From the NCBI RefSeq assembly GCF_000372725.1, contig NW_005196021.1:30351-94350 (forward strand): DNA of 64,000 bases, read 5' to 3'. Origin of the DNA: Emiliania huxleyi CCMP1516. Lineage: Eukaryota; Haptophyta; Isochrysidales; Noelaerhabdaceae. Position 1 is the first letter of the stretch, and each line of letters begins with the position of its first letter. The notes below the pieces were generated by a model. That model was not told where the DNA came from, made no database searches, and worked only from the letters and a program-made list of their open reading frames with translations. Of the stretch, positions 40,519 to 51,019 are shown one piece after another. The translations under genes and the position numbers were made by a program.

Positions 40519-42340
40519 ATGGGCGTCTGCGTTGACAGAACCTCCGACTGGCGCGCGGCTGTTCGCGCCCAGCGGCAGCGGATCGGGCAGAGCACGCCGT
40601 CCGACGAGCTACTCCGGCGTCCGCGACCCGCCCGCGACGCATTCTGCGCCGGCGCGCTCGAGGCTCACAGCAGGATTGGCGAAATGGTGCGGCGGCTGCG
40701 CGCCAGCCACGCCGCCTATGTGCTGGACGACGGCCTGAACGGGCTCACCGAGGCGGAGCGGGACGCGCTCGATGGTGAGGGCGAACGGGTACTCGGCTCG
40801 AGCCGCGAGGCCATCGAGCGGCTCGCAAAGTCTCTCGCAAAGTCCGTCGGCGGCGGCGCGAGCGCGCGTGAGGCGGACTCTGGCGACGCCGTGGCAGGCG
40901 AGGCGGTCGAGACGCGCGGGGGCGAACGCGGCGGGCAGCCGCAGCAGCACCGGAAGGCGATGCTCGACTCACTCAACGACGAGCTGCGGGAGCTAGGGAG
41001 GCGCCTGTGTCCCACACCCGCGCCTCTCCTCCTCTCCTCTCTCCTCCTCTCCTCCTCTCCTCTCCTCCTCTCCTCCTCGCCTCCTCTCCTCCTCTCCTCC
41101 CCTCGCCTCCTCCGCTCCGGCTGACCGCAGCCCCACGCCTCCCCACCGCACGCAGGCTGCGCGATGCCCAGCGCGCGAGCCGGCTCAAGCGAGCCATGGA
41201 GGCACGCGAGGGGCGGCTCAGCGCCGATGTAAAGACGCCTGCGCACCAGTTCAGCGAGGCTGGGAACAGGTGCGGGAGGGGCGACTCGGAGCCGCGAGTG
41301 CGGCTTCGGCCTCGGCCGCCCCCGGCTGGGGCGTGCGCGGAAGCGCCGGCGGCGGAGGCAGAGGCGGAGGCGGAGCGTGCGGGAGCGAGCCATTGCCGCC
41401 GGAGGAGCGAGCGATTCATCGCTCCTCCGTCACTCTCCTCCATCGCTGAGTAGGAGCGGCCTTCCGCCGGAGGAGTGGCGCGGCGCCGACGTGCTCGAGG
41501 ACGAGCCGCTCGACCAGGACGAGGAGAGGGAGATGCGGCTCGAGAATGCGGCGATCCGGGCGGAGCTCGAGCAGCAGGACACACCTCCGAACGCACCTCC
41601 GACGCACCTCTCCCACACTCCTCTCCCACACACCTCTCCCACACACCCCTCCCACACACCTCTCCCACACACCTCTCCCACACACCTCCGACACACCTCC
41701 GACACACCTCCGAGATGCGAGGGATAGCCCACGCCTGAGTCACACCAGCGTGTGGAGAAGCGCTGGCCCCACCCTAGCCTCGCCTCGCCTCAGGTCGAGC
41801 TGGCGCGCCGAGCCGAGGCGTGCTGCTGCACGCGTCAGTCTTGATGGCCTCCTTCTCCTCTCGTCACACGATATGAATAATTCAACTGTCTCTGTGCAGG
41901 CGTCGATGCTCGAGGTGTCGAGCCTGTCGCACATGTTTGCGTCAAAGATCGAGCAGCAGTCGCACCAGGTCGAGACACTCTTCACCGACGCAGAGGCGCG
42001 CCGCGCGAACGCGCGAACGCGCCTCGCTCGCCCCCCGCCCTCCGCACGCCCCTCACCTTCCGCGCTGCAGTAAGCAGCCTTTTTAAAGACCCCCCCCCCC
42101 CACACACACACACCACGCCCGAGCTGCTGGCGTGTGGGTTCAGGAGACGTGGCCTGAATCCACACACGGGGACTCACCCTCTCGCCTCCCTCTCGCCAGT
42201 CGACCTCCGAGAACCTCACCCTCGGCAACCGATACATCGACTCGGCCGCAAAGCACTCGCGCGACTTCCGGCTGCTCGTCCTCACCTTCCTGCTCGTCGC
42301 CTCGCTCTCCCTCATCTTTTTGGACTGGTACTACCCTTGA
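40519..42340 (+). CDS. STX18: Syntaxin-18-like ER SNARE
   Basis: Qa-SNARE for Golgi-to-ER retrograde transport. Exon 1 (40519-41000): MGVCVDRTSDWRAAVRA with the N-terminal helical domain (DELLRRPRPARDAF; RIGEMVRRLRASHAAYV), and a phase-2 GC donor (GCGCCT). Exon 2 starts 41156 (LRDAQRASRLKRAME). The middle reads PLDQDEEREMRLENAAIRAELEQQ; a SNARE exon (41900-41995) reads MLEVSSLSHMFASKIEQQ; the last exon (42200-42340) reads NLTLGNRYIDSAAKHSRDF, then the tail anchor LLVLTFLLVASLSLIFLDW, YYP, TGA. The LFLDWY-type C-terminus is the hallmark of syntaxin 18. The donor after TLFTDAE is GC. Edges of exons 2-3 are not certain. Introns hold CTCCTCT and CACCTCTCCCA minisatellites. Confidence 0.85.
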
Positions 42341-42606
42341 CGAGTGTTGGGCTGCTGCTCGGCTGCGCGCTGCTGCAGCGGGACACGGTGCTCGACGTCG
42401 AGCTGTGCGGGCACGTGTGGAAGGTGCTCGTCGGGGCTCGCCCTTGAATGAATCCTTGAGTCATGAGTGTGTTGATTCACCCGAAATAAATAAAAAGAAG
42501 GCAATCGAGGGAGAAAGCAGAAATACACAAAGACAGGGACCTGTGACAGGACAGGGAGCAGGGTCCTGCTCCTCCCCACTCGACCCCAGCCCTCCCCACC
42601 TGCACG

Positions 42607-42659
42607 AAATAAATAAATAAATAAATAAAACGGACACCTCTGGTAGGAGATGGGTAAAA
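42607..42659 (-). repeat. LINE-type 3' tail (TTTA)n
   Basis: On the minus strand TTTTACCCATCTCCTACCAG, AGGTGTCCG, then (TTTA)n. The same join is found at 49296-49346, and a looser version lies at about 20044-20080 (+ strand AATAAATAAATAGAGCAGAC). This looks like the 3' ends of one retroposon family with a tetranucleotide tail. Confidence 0.6.
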
Positions 42660-43027
42660 CACCTGCGCCACGAGCAGGATCTTGGGCTCTAGATTTCTCC
42701 GGGACAATTCTTTTTTCTAGTGTTAGTGCCAGTGCGCGCCAGTCCCGTGCCCAGTAAGTTTTGTCCGTAAAATTCGTCCCGGAAAAATAAAAATAAAACA
42801 GACAGCACAAGGGAGGGATGGGAGGACGGCGCGCCGCAAAAACGGCTTCTGTGAGAAAACGCAGCGCTACCTAGATATGTGCCAGCACCCGAGGGTTTTA
42901 CCAAGCTGCCACCCACTTCACGCACACTGCGCAAAAGGCCACACCAACCAACCAACTGTTTCCGGGCCCGAGTGCGCGAAGTGCGGGACCAGCCAACCAG
43001 CCACGCTGCTCGCAACATGCGAACAAA

Positions 43028-43098
43028 CAAAGGGCTCCAGGCCCCAAATGACGTGTGAGTGTTAGAGTTGTTTGGTATTGCTAAAAATCTCTCTCTCA
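43028..43098 (+). repeat. 3' tail of the dispersed gene family
   Basis: GGGCTCCAGGCCCCAAATGA through TAAAAATCTCTCTCTC, nearly identical to 30608-30675, without any of the coding region. Such solo tails suggest the element moves or duplicates from its 3' end. Confidence 0.85.
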
Positions 43099-43351
43099 AC
43101 ATGCGTGTCGCGCACTCACTCATTCATGACCGGTCTCAATGCCCCACCCCCCTGCGCGCGGGCCTTCTAGGCCCGCGGGTAGTCTCCCCCCATTCCCAGG
43201 GCCTCCAGGGCTCGCACCTCAACCTCTCACAGACCAGCGCACAGCGCCTTGCGACGTATTTTCTTCTCAAACTAGGGCTGTGAAGCACGACGACATCCCT
43301 GAAGTGTCGCGCCAGCGAGCTAAAAGGCCGGGCACCATAACTCCTCCAACC

Positions 43352-44395
43352 ATGGGCCAGCCACAAGCCCTCCTTGCGGCGAGCACGGTGTGGCTCTCTG
43401 GCTGGTCCCTGGGCCTCTTTGCAGCGGCGTTGTGGGAGGGCATCTGCGCGCACAGCGCCTACGACCTGCGGCGCTCAACGCCGGACTGCCTCCGCCATAA
43501 GGGGAGCGAGGTGTGTGCAGAGTTTTCTGTCGCGTGGTGCGCGGCGCCAGCGAGCATCCTGAGCCTCTCACCGCGCTGGCTCGGCGACGCGGCCGGCATG
43601 GGAGGCCCGCTGCTCACCTGGCTGCCGCTCCTGCTCGGCTCCTCCTCCGGGGGCGGCGGCGGCCGCAGCGAGGGAGAGGTGCGTGAGGCGCTGCGCCTGG
43701 CGCTGACGTGGTACCTCGCGCTGATTGGGCCGGTGCGGCACGCACACCGGCTGATGCCCGCCCGGTGGGACCCGTCGGGCCACATCTTTGTCTACGGCGC
43801 CCAACTCGCGCCGTACGCGCACGCGCCTCTAGCGCACCTCTCCCTTCCGGTGAGAGGATGGCTGGCCGGCTGGGCGGCGGTGCTCCTCTACCTCTCTGTC
43901 CAGACGGCGGCCTTCTTCCACACCCCTGGCGAGACCGCCGCGGGCTTCGCCCTCGTCGCCGCCCTGTGGCTTGCTTGCGCAGGCTGCGGCGCCAACGCCG
44001 CAGAGCCAGACACCGAGCCGGCAGCGGGGTTGCGCCTGCTCTCCCCGCACGGGCACGTCGCGAGAGAGTCGGCCCGGCTGGCCGTCGGGGCGCGCGCGCT
44101 CGCGACGACGGCCGTGGTCTGGGCAGGCTCGACCGCCGCCGCGTGGATGGGCAGCGCCGCACCCGAGGCTGGCACACTGCTCGGCCAGCTCGGCTACGAC
44201 GGCGTCCTCTGGCTCGTCCTGCTCTCCCTGCCGAGCGCGACGCAGGCGGCGCCGTCGAGGCGCGAGATGGCGGCGGCGGCGGACGGTGCGGCGTTGACCG
44301 CAGCAGAGCCGTCCCTGCTTGCAGCAGCAGCAGCAGGAGGAGGTGGAGGCGCGCTGCGGAATCGGGTCGGGCCTCTGTCCTGCAGCGCCTCTTGA
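43352..44395 (+). CDS. FIT-like (fat storage-inducing) polytopic membrane protein
   Basis: Single exon, 347 residues from ATG 43352 to TGA 44393-44395. Five to six hydrophobic segments (WLSGWSLGLFAAALW; LALTWYLALIG; WLAGWAAVLLYLSVQTAAFF; FALVAALWLACAG; LGYDGVLWLVLLS). Two His-containing blocks match the catalytic pattern of FIT/FITM proteins: ARWDPSGHIFVYGAQ and TAAFFHTPGETAAGFA. FIT2 is an ER acyl-CoA diphosphatase needed for lipid droplet formation. Other integral lipid phosphatases are the main alternative. The tail is Ala/Gly-rich and low complexity. Confidence 0.6.
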   Translation: MGQPQALLAASTVWLSGWSLGLFAAALWEGICAHSAYDLRRSTPDCLRHKGSEVCAEFSVAWCAAPASILSLSPRWLGDAAGMGGPLLTWLPLLLGSSSGGGGGRSEGEVREALRLALTWYLALIGPVRHAHRLMPARWDPSGHIFVYGAQLAPYAHAPLAHLSLPVRGWLAGWAAVLLYLSVQTAAFFHTPGETAAGFALVAALWLACAGCGANAAEPDTEPAAGLRLLSPHGHVARESARLAVGARALATTAVVWAGSTAAAWMGSAAPEAGTLLGQLGYDGVLWLVLLSLPSATQAAPSRREMAAAADGAALTAAEPSLLAAAAAGGGGGALRNRVGPLSCSAS

Positions 44396-45421
44396 GCGGG
44401 CCTGGGGCCCCGCACTTGTGGTGGGCTTGTCTATTCAGTTGTCAAGCAGTGTCGGGAGGGACGTCGCGGGCGATTTGTGACGTGTTTGTGGGTGCGAATC
44501 TGTGTCTCAACTCATACATCTGTCCCTGTGAGCTGTGTGTAGGGTTGTCTAACGTTAATTTGGGGCCTAACAGTTGCGCTATTGTTGGCTGACATCCTCA
44601 ACGTTGTTCAAGTGTTCACCCCAGCCCATGCTGTTACTGTTTGTTACTGTTGACGGCTTTAGTTACTGTTGTTCAGCGGCCAGCGCAAGCAGAAAATATG
44701 TGTGCACAATGATCAATGTGGCAAAAACCCCGGGTAAAACCCGAAAATAACCTGGGGGTTTCCGGGTATTTTCGGGTATTACCCGCACTGGACACTACTC
44801 ACTAGAGATCGTCGTGGGTCACTGCCAGGCCTTCCTTATACTGTTGTTCAGTCGGCCTATATATAATATAATATAACGTTAGGGTTAGCCGCTCTGTTGT
44901 TGGGGGTGTATGTGGGTCAGTCACGAGTCAGTGTAGTGTGTACAGTGTGATCAGCTGATAACTGACAGTGTGTGCCTGCGTGCTGGCCGGCGAGTTTTGC
45001 TTTTGCGTTTTGGGGCCGGCGGCTCGGCGCAACGCCAACGGCGCACGGCGTCGAGGTGTACCGTGTAGTCTCTCTCTCAAGAGTAGTCCCTTTGAAAGCG
45101 TCGATCAAAGGGCGGGTATACGCGATCATCTCATCAGCCCGACTTGCTGCGCCGTGGCGCTGCGCCCCCGAGCCCCGTCGGCGTCGCGGCCCAAAGTGCG
45201 GCCCACAAGCTGTGCACACAACGCGCGGCGCCACACCACAGAGGTGACAGTTGCATTAGAGGACCTCTCTTGCCCCACGCCCCCCCTCAACAGAAACTGG
45301 CGGATCCTCACGGTGCGAGCGCCGGCGCGCACACTCTTCATGTAGCCGGGTCGCGGGCACGTCTCTCTCGTGGTCTCTCTCGTGGGCAGCTCCGGCGAGG
45401 GGGCGCGCGTGCGGTCTCTGC
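44396..45421. other. Intergenic, no feature seen
   Basis: Has (ATATA) runs near 44860 and a short TTAGGGTTAG word at 44879-44888, but no telomeric array, gene or RNA. Confidence 0.4.
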
Positions 45422-47200
45422 TCAATAGACATAGTTCTTCACAAAGAGCGACTCCTCGATGGAGGGCTGCGAGCCGGGGACGTACTTGCCGGCGGAGGCC
45501 TCGGCGTTGGCCTGCGCGCGCGCGAGCAGCTGGTCCTGCGCCTTTTGGTAGTTCTCCTCCTTGCCGCCCCAAATCTTGATGCAGGACGACTGCAGCGCGC
45601 GCGAGTAGGAGAAGGTGAGGGCGAAGGCGCCTGCTCGCAGCCGGAGGTGTGAAGAGACGGTGGTGGCAGGCCCCGAGGAGAGTGTGCGCGCGAGGGCGTG
45701 CCCTTGCGCTCGAGCTTGTTGATCTCGTTGAGGTAGATGGAGGAGTCCTCCTACACAGCCGAGAGATGGCCGAGGTAGAGCCGAGATAGAGCCGAGATGC
45801 AGTGTACGGACGAGTGCTCCTCGGAGATGCCGCCCGAGAGGAAGGTGACGCCGGGCATCGCCGACGGGAGGGAGCGGTCCAGCGTGCGCACGGTCATCTT
45901 TGCGATTGTGGCTGGGTCCGACTTGTCTGCAGGCGGGAGGGGAGGAGGGCGGTGGGCGGAGGGCAGAGTGGGGGGGAGGGGGGAGGGGGGGGGGGGGGGG
46001 GTCCGACACTCCCTCACGCAGAGGTGCTTCTGGTAGGGGGAGGGGTTGGGAGCGGGAGGGAGGAGGGGGGAGTGTGTGTGTGTGTGTGGGGGGGTCCTTC
46101 TCACCGGCGCAGTCGATCCCGGGCACCGTCATCGACGGCTTAAGGAGGGACCCCTCGAGCAGGACTCCGTTGTCCTGCAGCTTCATGTACACGGTGGAGA
46201 GGACGCGCTCCTGGACGCGCGCCGTCGTTGCGATGTCGTGGTCGCCTGCCGTGCGTGCGGCGGAGCGCCGCTCAAGGCTGCGGCCGGGTGGGGCCGAGGG
46301 GGGGGGGGAGGCCCGACATGACCGAAACGCTGCTGACGTGCCCCGAGGCGAGGCAGGGGGGAGAGAGGGAGAGGGGCGGGGAGAGCCCGCGGGGCGTGCG
46401 TGCGGCGCGCGGGGTGGCCGGGTGGGGCCGCCGTCTCATCTACTCAAGCCACCGTCGAGCAGGATCTCCGGCTCGACGATCGGCACGAGGCCGTTCTCCT
46501 GGCAGATGCGCGCGTAGCGGGCAAGGTCCTGCGCCGCGACGTCAATCGCCAGATCGGTGGGGCAGCCGGCCGCCACGTTGATGGTGAGGGCGGTGCGCCA
46601 CTTGGCGAAACGCGCTCCCTGCTTGTAGTACCCCGCGCACCGCTCCGCGAGGTTGTCGAGGCCGCGGCACCACTTCTCTCCGTCGCCGCCGCCGCAGAGC
46701 GGGATGAGGCCCGTGTCAACCTTGATGCCCGGGATGATGCCGTTGCCCTTCAGCACGTCGACGAAGGGCTTGCCGGCCGGGTCGTCCTGGAAGAGCGTCT
46801 CCTGCGGTGGCAGAGCGGGGCGCGGCGCGTTCGCTTTGCCCTCTGGTGGGTGGGAGGGCCAGCCTTGAGCTCTCGCCTCGAAGAGAATCGCGCCCGAGAT
46901 GTACTGCCCAATGCCCTTCGTGGTGAAGAGGAGGTTGCGCCACTTTTGGCGGTTGGCCTCGTTGTTCTCGAGGCCGATGCTCTCGAGCCGTGTGCCGACG
47001 GTGCCGGTGGACTCGTCGCAGGCAAGCAGACCCTTGCCCGGCGCCACCATCGCCGACGCCGTCTCGCGCAGCTCGGCGGCGTACTCGCCGTCGTAGATGG
47101 GCGCCGCGTTGGGCGTCGCCATGGCGATGGAGGCGTGCCGTCCGGCCGGCGCGATGCGGGTCGCCGGCGATTGGAAGGAATAAGCGCAGAGAGTGAGCAT
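45422..47200 (-). CDS. Class I fructose-bisphosphate aldolase, probably plastid
   Basis: Cleaves fructose-1,6-bisphosphate to DHAP and G3P. ATG 47200, 392 residues, six exons all in phase: 47200-46877, 46801-46453, 46245-46105, 45926-45820, 45750-45702, 45630-45422. Blocks in order: [68 protein letters not shown] (Schiff-base Lys); [40 protein letters not shown]-terminal Tyr in VKNYVY. The N-terminus [17 protein letters not shown] suggests plastid import with the typical Phe. Introns 1 and 5 have GC donors, 2 and 3 GT. Intron 4 (45819-45751) reads GA...AG and starts with a copy of exon 5 (GAGCACTCGTCC versus GAGGACTCCTCC). Intron 5 carries the shared 16-nt motif. Confidence 0.93.
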
Positions 47201-47407
47201 TGCTGAGATAGATGCTATGGCGAAGACCGTGGAGTCGGTGTCCCTAGGGTACCAGCGGAAAAAAAAACAAGAGCGCTAATAGTGGACATTGAAAGGCCGG
47301 ATACGGGACCTTTAGGATTCCGTGAGGATTCCGGCGACCGAAGATCATGTCCTCTAGAAAGTGGAGAGCAACGTGCCCCAGTGACCACCCCAAACATCCA
47401 CCCATAG

Positions 47408-47924
47408 TCACAAGGTGCCACACACAAGAGAAAATGACACCGGACGTCCCACGGAGTCAAGAGCAGCCACTGTCGGTCGTCCAAAAGATCTGTGATCGAG
47501 GAGCCGGCATAGTGGGTCTCCCTCCAGGAAAGGTAGAGCTGATGAACGTTGGGTAAGTGGAACTGTAACGTGAATGGTCTCCGGGAAACCATCTGTCGCG
47601 ATTCTCGTGGAGCGGCAGTCCTTCAAATCTCGGATTGTGTCAGAGGGCTTGACAACTGCCGAGAAACGACTGCCCGATGCGGTTCGGAGCATGATCGTAA
47701 CTTGTCCAGCCTCGATCACCGCTCGTTGAGCGGCCGCTGAAGCTGGGCTGGTCGCACCGCCTTCGACTGCTTCCTCCTGATGGCCAGAGAGCCCGTCCTC
47801 CAGCTCTACTGCTCGAGCTTGGCCGAACGGCAGTGAAGGCTCCCCCGCCAAGGCCACGGCGGCCAGCCCGGCCAGCGCGCTGCCGTCGCCCTCCCCTCGG
47901 GAGATACGTGGAGATAGAGAGCAT
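47408..47924 (-). CDS. Possible secreted ubiquitin-like-fold protein
   Basis: One frame holds a signal-like stretch (SALAGLAAVALAGEPS) followed by RAVIEAGQVTIMLRTASGSRFSAVVKPSDTIRDL, which resembles the first half of a ubiquitin-like fold, then a second half (LDSVGRPVSFSLVCGTL) after a probable intron. Exon limits and start are not settled; the call rests on the pattern of the first 35 residues. Confidence 0.33.
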
Positions 47925-48293
47925 GGCGAAGGCTGTGGAGAGTGGAGAGGTCAGAGGTGCTCTCGCTCCCACCGGCACCAACTGGACACCGAACATCGTT
48001 TTTATTTGCTACTTGCAGTGTTCGACGGACAAATGAAGGATGGGGAGGAGACGGGAGAGGGGCTGAGCAGGGTTCAACACGACAGGAGGATCCCAGAGTG
48101 CGGAGAGTCACGACGATCAAAGCGAGGGCGCAGATCCAGCGCAGATCGTTTTGCACGGCTGAACGATTGGACCACCCCTGGCCCGAAGAGGCCGCCCCAC
48201 GAGGCGGGCATGGAGAAGCGCATCGACGGAACGTAGGTGTTCAACGTTTTCGAATCGCATAACATGGCAGCTCCGTGACAACCCTCAACCCAC

Positions 48294-49145
48294 CTAAATG
48301 GGACTGCAGAAGCCCTTCGTCGTCGGCTGGTGGAGCTGCGAGTGCAGCGACCACTGCATTGAAGGGTCCTTGAGCGGTCGCGCGTGGAAGGCGAAGGTCC
48401 CCGCACCCCAACACCCAGGCCGCTCCGAGCAGGGCCAACGTGCACAGAATTGGCGGTTCCCACGGCTCGCGCCCACGTGGCGACGCAGTGTCTTCTGCGG
48501 TGTGCTCGCCATCACGGACATAAGCATATGACCATGCTCGTCGAGCGGCTGGCTGCACGTTAGCCCCGCCTTCGCCAGGCAAAAGTGAATCGCTATGTCG
48601 CTCGCGCCTTTGCCATTACCTGTGTGGTTGGGTGCATCACGCCACTGGTGGATGGGCTCGCATGCCGGCATACGTGGCTCGAGCCGCTGCAACCCGGCGG
48701 ACGAGAAGAGATTGACGCCCGGACTACGCAAGCACGCGCACGCGCCAAAGAAGTGGGGCGCGGAGGCAGCGTGCGGCCGAAGGAATGCCCGCAGCTTGGG
48801 CATCACGATGTAGGAGTCGTCCTCGGCCAGCATTAGCCAGTCCATGCCTGTCATGTTGTGCCTGGCTGCGAACTGTATTGAGGCGCGCACGGGTAGCCAG
48901 ACGTCGATCCGGCTGGTGTGGCTCTCGTGCGTGGCGGAGGCGCCAGCACAAGAGCTGTTGAGGCGGTGCACTGGCCGCCAAGAAGCGCCAAGCTGCACCC
49001 AGCTCACCCCGAGGACGATGCGGTCGCATCCAATGAGCCACGTGTGGAGAGCCACTGAGATGGGGCCGAGCAAAGGCCAGCGCGTCGGGACGACGCACAG
49101 CACGCTGACGTCGGCGAGCACGCTCCCGTAAGTGGCATTGCGCAT
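48294..49145 (-). CDS. GT31-type (C1GALT/Fringe-like) glycosyltransferase
   Basis: Single exon, 283 residues from ATG 49145. The family pattern is visible: SVLCVVPTRWPLL at the start of the donor-binding fold; MTGMDWLMLAEDDSYIVMPKLRAFL (acidic metal-binding EDD, DDD/DxD equivalent); APHFFGACACLRSPGVNLFSSAGLQRL (acceptor region); GASDIAIHFCLAKAGL; and FHARPLKDPSMQWSLH near the end, as in C1GALT-like enzymes. Probable Golgi beta-1,3-galactosyltransferase-type activity; donor and acceptor unknown. No obvious N-terminal TM anchor, so a 5' exon may be missing. Confidence 0.72.
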   Translation of the reverse strand: MRNATYGSVLADVSVLCVVPTRWPLLGPISVALHTWLIGCDRIVLGVSWVQLGASWRPVHRLNSSCAGASATHESHTSRIDVWLPVRASIQFAARHNMTGMDWLMLAEDDSYIVMPKLRAFLRPHAASAPHFFGACACLRSPGVNLFSSAGLQRLEPRMPACEPIHQWRDAPNHTGNGKGASDIAIHFCLAKAGLTCSQPLDEHGHMLMSVMASTPQKTLRRHVGASRGNRQFCARWPCSERPGCWGAGTFAFHARPLKDPSMQWSLHSQLHQPTTKGFCSPI

Positions 49146-49295
49146 GGATTCTGAGTTGCCGAGAAGACGTCGGCACTATCACTCTATCAGCCGAGGAAGG
49201 AACGTCCGCCCGCTACGAGTCTGAGCCGACCTTTACTAACTTACTAACGGCTAACCACCCCCCTTCTTCTTTTCAGTGTATGTGCTCTTATTTTT

Positions 49296-49346
49296 AAATA
49301 AATAAATAAATAAAAACGGACACCTCTACTAGGAGATGGGTAAAAA
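49296..49346 (-). repeat. LINE-type 3' tail (TTTA)n, second copy
   Basis: Minus strand TTTTTACCCATCTCCTAGTA, GAGGTGTCCG, (TTTA)n, as at 42607-42659. The minus-strand frame 49869-49441, upstream of this tail, may be part of the same element. Confidence 0.6.
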
Positions 49347-49440
49347 GGAACAGGTCCCCGCCCTTGCGATCTTTGTGCAGGGTTCTTTGTGGGTGTGGTC
49401 GGCGACTAGCCGGGGTCGTCCTCCCGATGGGGGACTAGCA

Positions 49441-49869
49441 CTAGCCGTCTTCCACATGGTCCCTCGGGTCCGTGCTGCTCCTAATCTCTTCGTACATCCT
49501 CCTGCTGATCTCCGCAACGTCCTGCTCCCTCCCTCGTCTCGCCCTGCGCGTCTGCTCCGCCTCACCGTCTTCTGCCCTGCGTCGTCTGGTGACGGGTCCT
49601 CCATAGTCGGTCGAGGTCGCCGCCCTCCTCGTGCCTCTTCCCAACGTTCCCTCGGCGGCCGATGCCGTCCGCTCCGGCTCCCCAGTCCCCGGGTCTGCCC
49701 TGCTCTCGTCTGCGCTAGTTTCTGTTTCGTCATCACTGGCGTCTCTCCTCTTCCTTCTCCCCTTCTTGTATGCTTTGTACATCGCGTCGATACTCGATTC
49801 CCTTTCGCGTGAGCACCATCCTGAAGCCCGCCCAGCAGCTGAACCGCTCCCTAAGTCGAAGGAGCACAT
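49441..49869 (-). CDS. Charged hypothetical protein, possibly element-encoded
   Basis: 142 codons, start not certain. Very polar: MYKAYKKGRRKRRDASDDE, RRAEDGEAEQTRRARRGREQ, VAEISRRMYEEIRS. No recognised domain. It lies directly 5' (same strand) of a (TTTA)n-tailed repeat end, so it may be the ORF of a short retroposon. Confidence 0.35.
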   Translation of the reverse strand: MCSFDLGSGSAAGRASGWCSRERESSIDAMYKAYKKGRRKRRDASDDETETSADESRADPGTGEPERTASAAEGTLGRGTRRAATSTDYGGPVTRRRRAEDGEAEQTRRARRGREQDVAEISRRMYEEIRSSTDPRDHVEDG

Positions 49870-50011
49870 CGTCAGTCTCGCCCACTTCGCTCGCTGCCCA
49901 CCGTCTCCGCTCCCTCCCGCTTGAGCCGCCGTTTTTTTTTTAGTTATAAGTTATATACTCTGTCTCTAGTTATGTGGATCGTCGATCGACACCGAGGACA
50001 AGACTCCGACA

Positions 50012-51019
50012 CTACACTGCAGGCGGCTCCCACCGCCTCGGTCGCCCGTAGCCCTTTACGATCTCAAACCTGGCGACGCTAATTCGGAAGAGAGCAACCC
50101 CATCGGACGCGAGGAAGCGCCCCATGTTCGGATTCCGCTCCAGAAAGCGCGCCCTGCCCTCTTCCGGGCGGGCGGCAGCTGCCCGGCCGACGGCGGTGAC
50201 GAGGACCCCGTCTCCGTGGTCCGCCAGCCTACCCGTGCGGTTGTCCCACAGCAGCGAGCAGCTGGGCCGCTCGAGCATCTGCTGCGCCTTGCGCGCCTGC
50301 AGTGGCGTGGCGACAAAGATCTCCCGCAGGCATGGCGACGTAGCGTACGCCATCAGGTATTGGCATGGAGCGAGGTCTGCATCGGTCGTCGCGAGGACAC
50401 ACTGCACCTGCGATGCAAGCAGTGCCTCCACTAGCTCAGCGGCAGGCGCCTCGTCGTCAGCCAAACTGTCCCTCGCGCCCGGCGTGCACTCGGGCTCGTG
50501 CGACGAGGCAGAGGGCCGTGCCAGGGCGACCAGCCGCTCCATACCCGACTCGAGCTGCGCGACTCGCCGTCGTAGCGTGCGGACGGTCTCGCCCATCGCG
50601 GAAGCGTCGCGCAGTGTGACGACGGCACCCTGGTCCGGAGCGCCCGCGTTCGCTGTGAGCTCCAGCACGGTAAACTCGGCGGTGAAGAGCGTGCCGTCCG
50701 CGCGACTTGCCGGCGCTCGACGCAGGTGGCGACGATCCAACTGAGGCTTCGGGTCGAGGGGACGGAGGTGCCGCACGTGCTCGGGAATCACAAGCTCGGT
50801 GAGGCTGCTGCCGAGAGCCTGATCTGCTGTGAAGCCGAAAGTCTCGAACGCACCGCGGTTCCACGTCTTGACTGTTCCGGCGGGGCAGACGTGCACGATT
50901 GCATCGGCGGCCGTCTCGAGCGCGTGTGCAGCGAGTGATGGCGGCATGCAGTGGCGAGCAATGGAGACGAGGCCTCGTTGGGACAGGCCGCGTCCGGGCA
51001 CGAGCTTGATCGGAGGCAT
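50012..51019 (-). CDS. PAS domain fused to PNPOx-like split-barrel flavoprotein
   Basis: Single exon of about 335 residues, ATG 51019 (MPPIKLVPGRG), TAG 50012-50014. Residues about 30-135 form a PAS domain (AADAIVHVCPAGTVKTWNRGAFETFGFTADQALG; LTELVIPEHVR; RADGTLFTAEFTVLEL; GAVVTLRDASA), followed by a short coiled-coil linker (TVRTLRRRVAQLESGMERL). Residues about 200-325 form a pyridoxamine-phosphate-oxidase-like split barrel (SQVQCVLATTDADLAPCQYL; EIFVATPLQARKAQQML; CSLLWDNRTGRLADHGDGV; FLERNPNMGRFL; VALFRISVARFEIVKGYGR). The barrel usually binds FMN or haem; PAS usually senses ligand, light or redox. A sensor coupled to a flavin/haem module is plausible. No leader peptide. Confidence 0.75.
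   Translation of the reverse strand: MPPIKLVPGRGLSQRGLVSIARHCMPPSLAAHALETAADAIVHVCPAGTVKTWNRGAFETFGFTADQALGSSLTELVIPEHVRHLRPLDPKPQLDRRHLRRAPASRADGTLFTAEFTVLELTANAGAPDQGAVVTLRDASAMGETVRTLRRRVAQLESGMERLVALARPSASSHEPECTPGARDSLADDEAPAAELVEALLASQVQCVLATTDADLAPCQYLMAYATSPCLREIFVATPLQARKAQQMLERPSCSLLWDNRTGRLADHGDGVLVTAVGRAAAARPEEGRARFLERNPNMGRFLASDGVALFRISVARFEIVKGYGRPRRWEPPAV

Noticed and set aside
44875-44892. Telomere repeat (TTAGGG)
   Set aside because: Only one unit within ATA-rich DNA; not an array.
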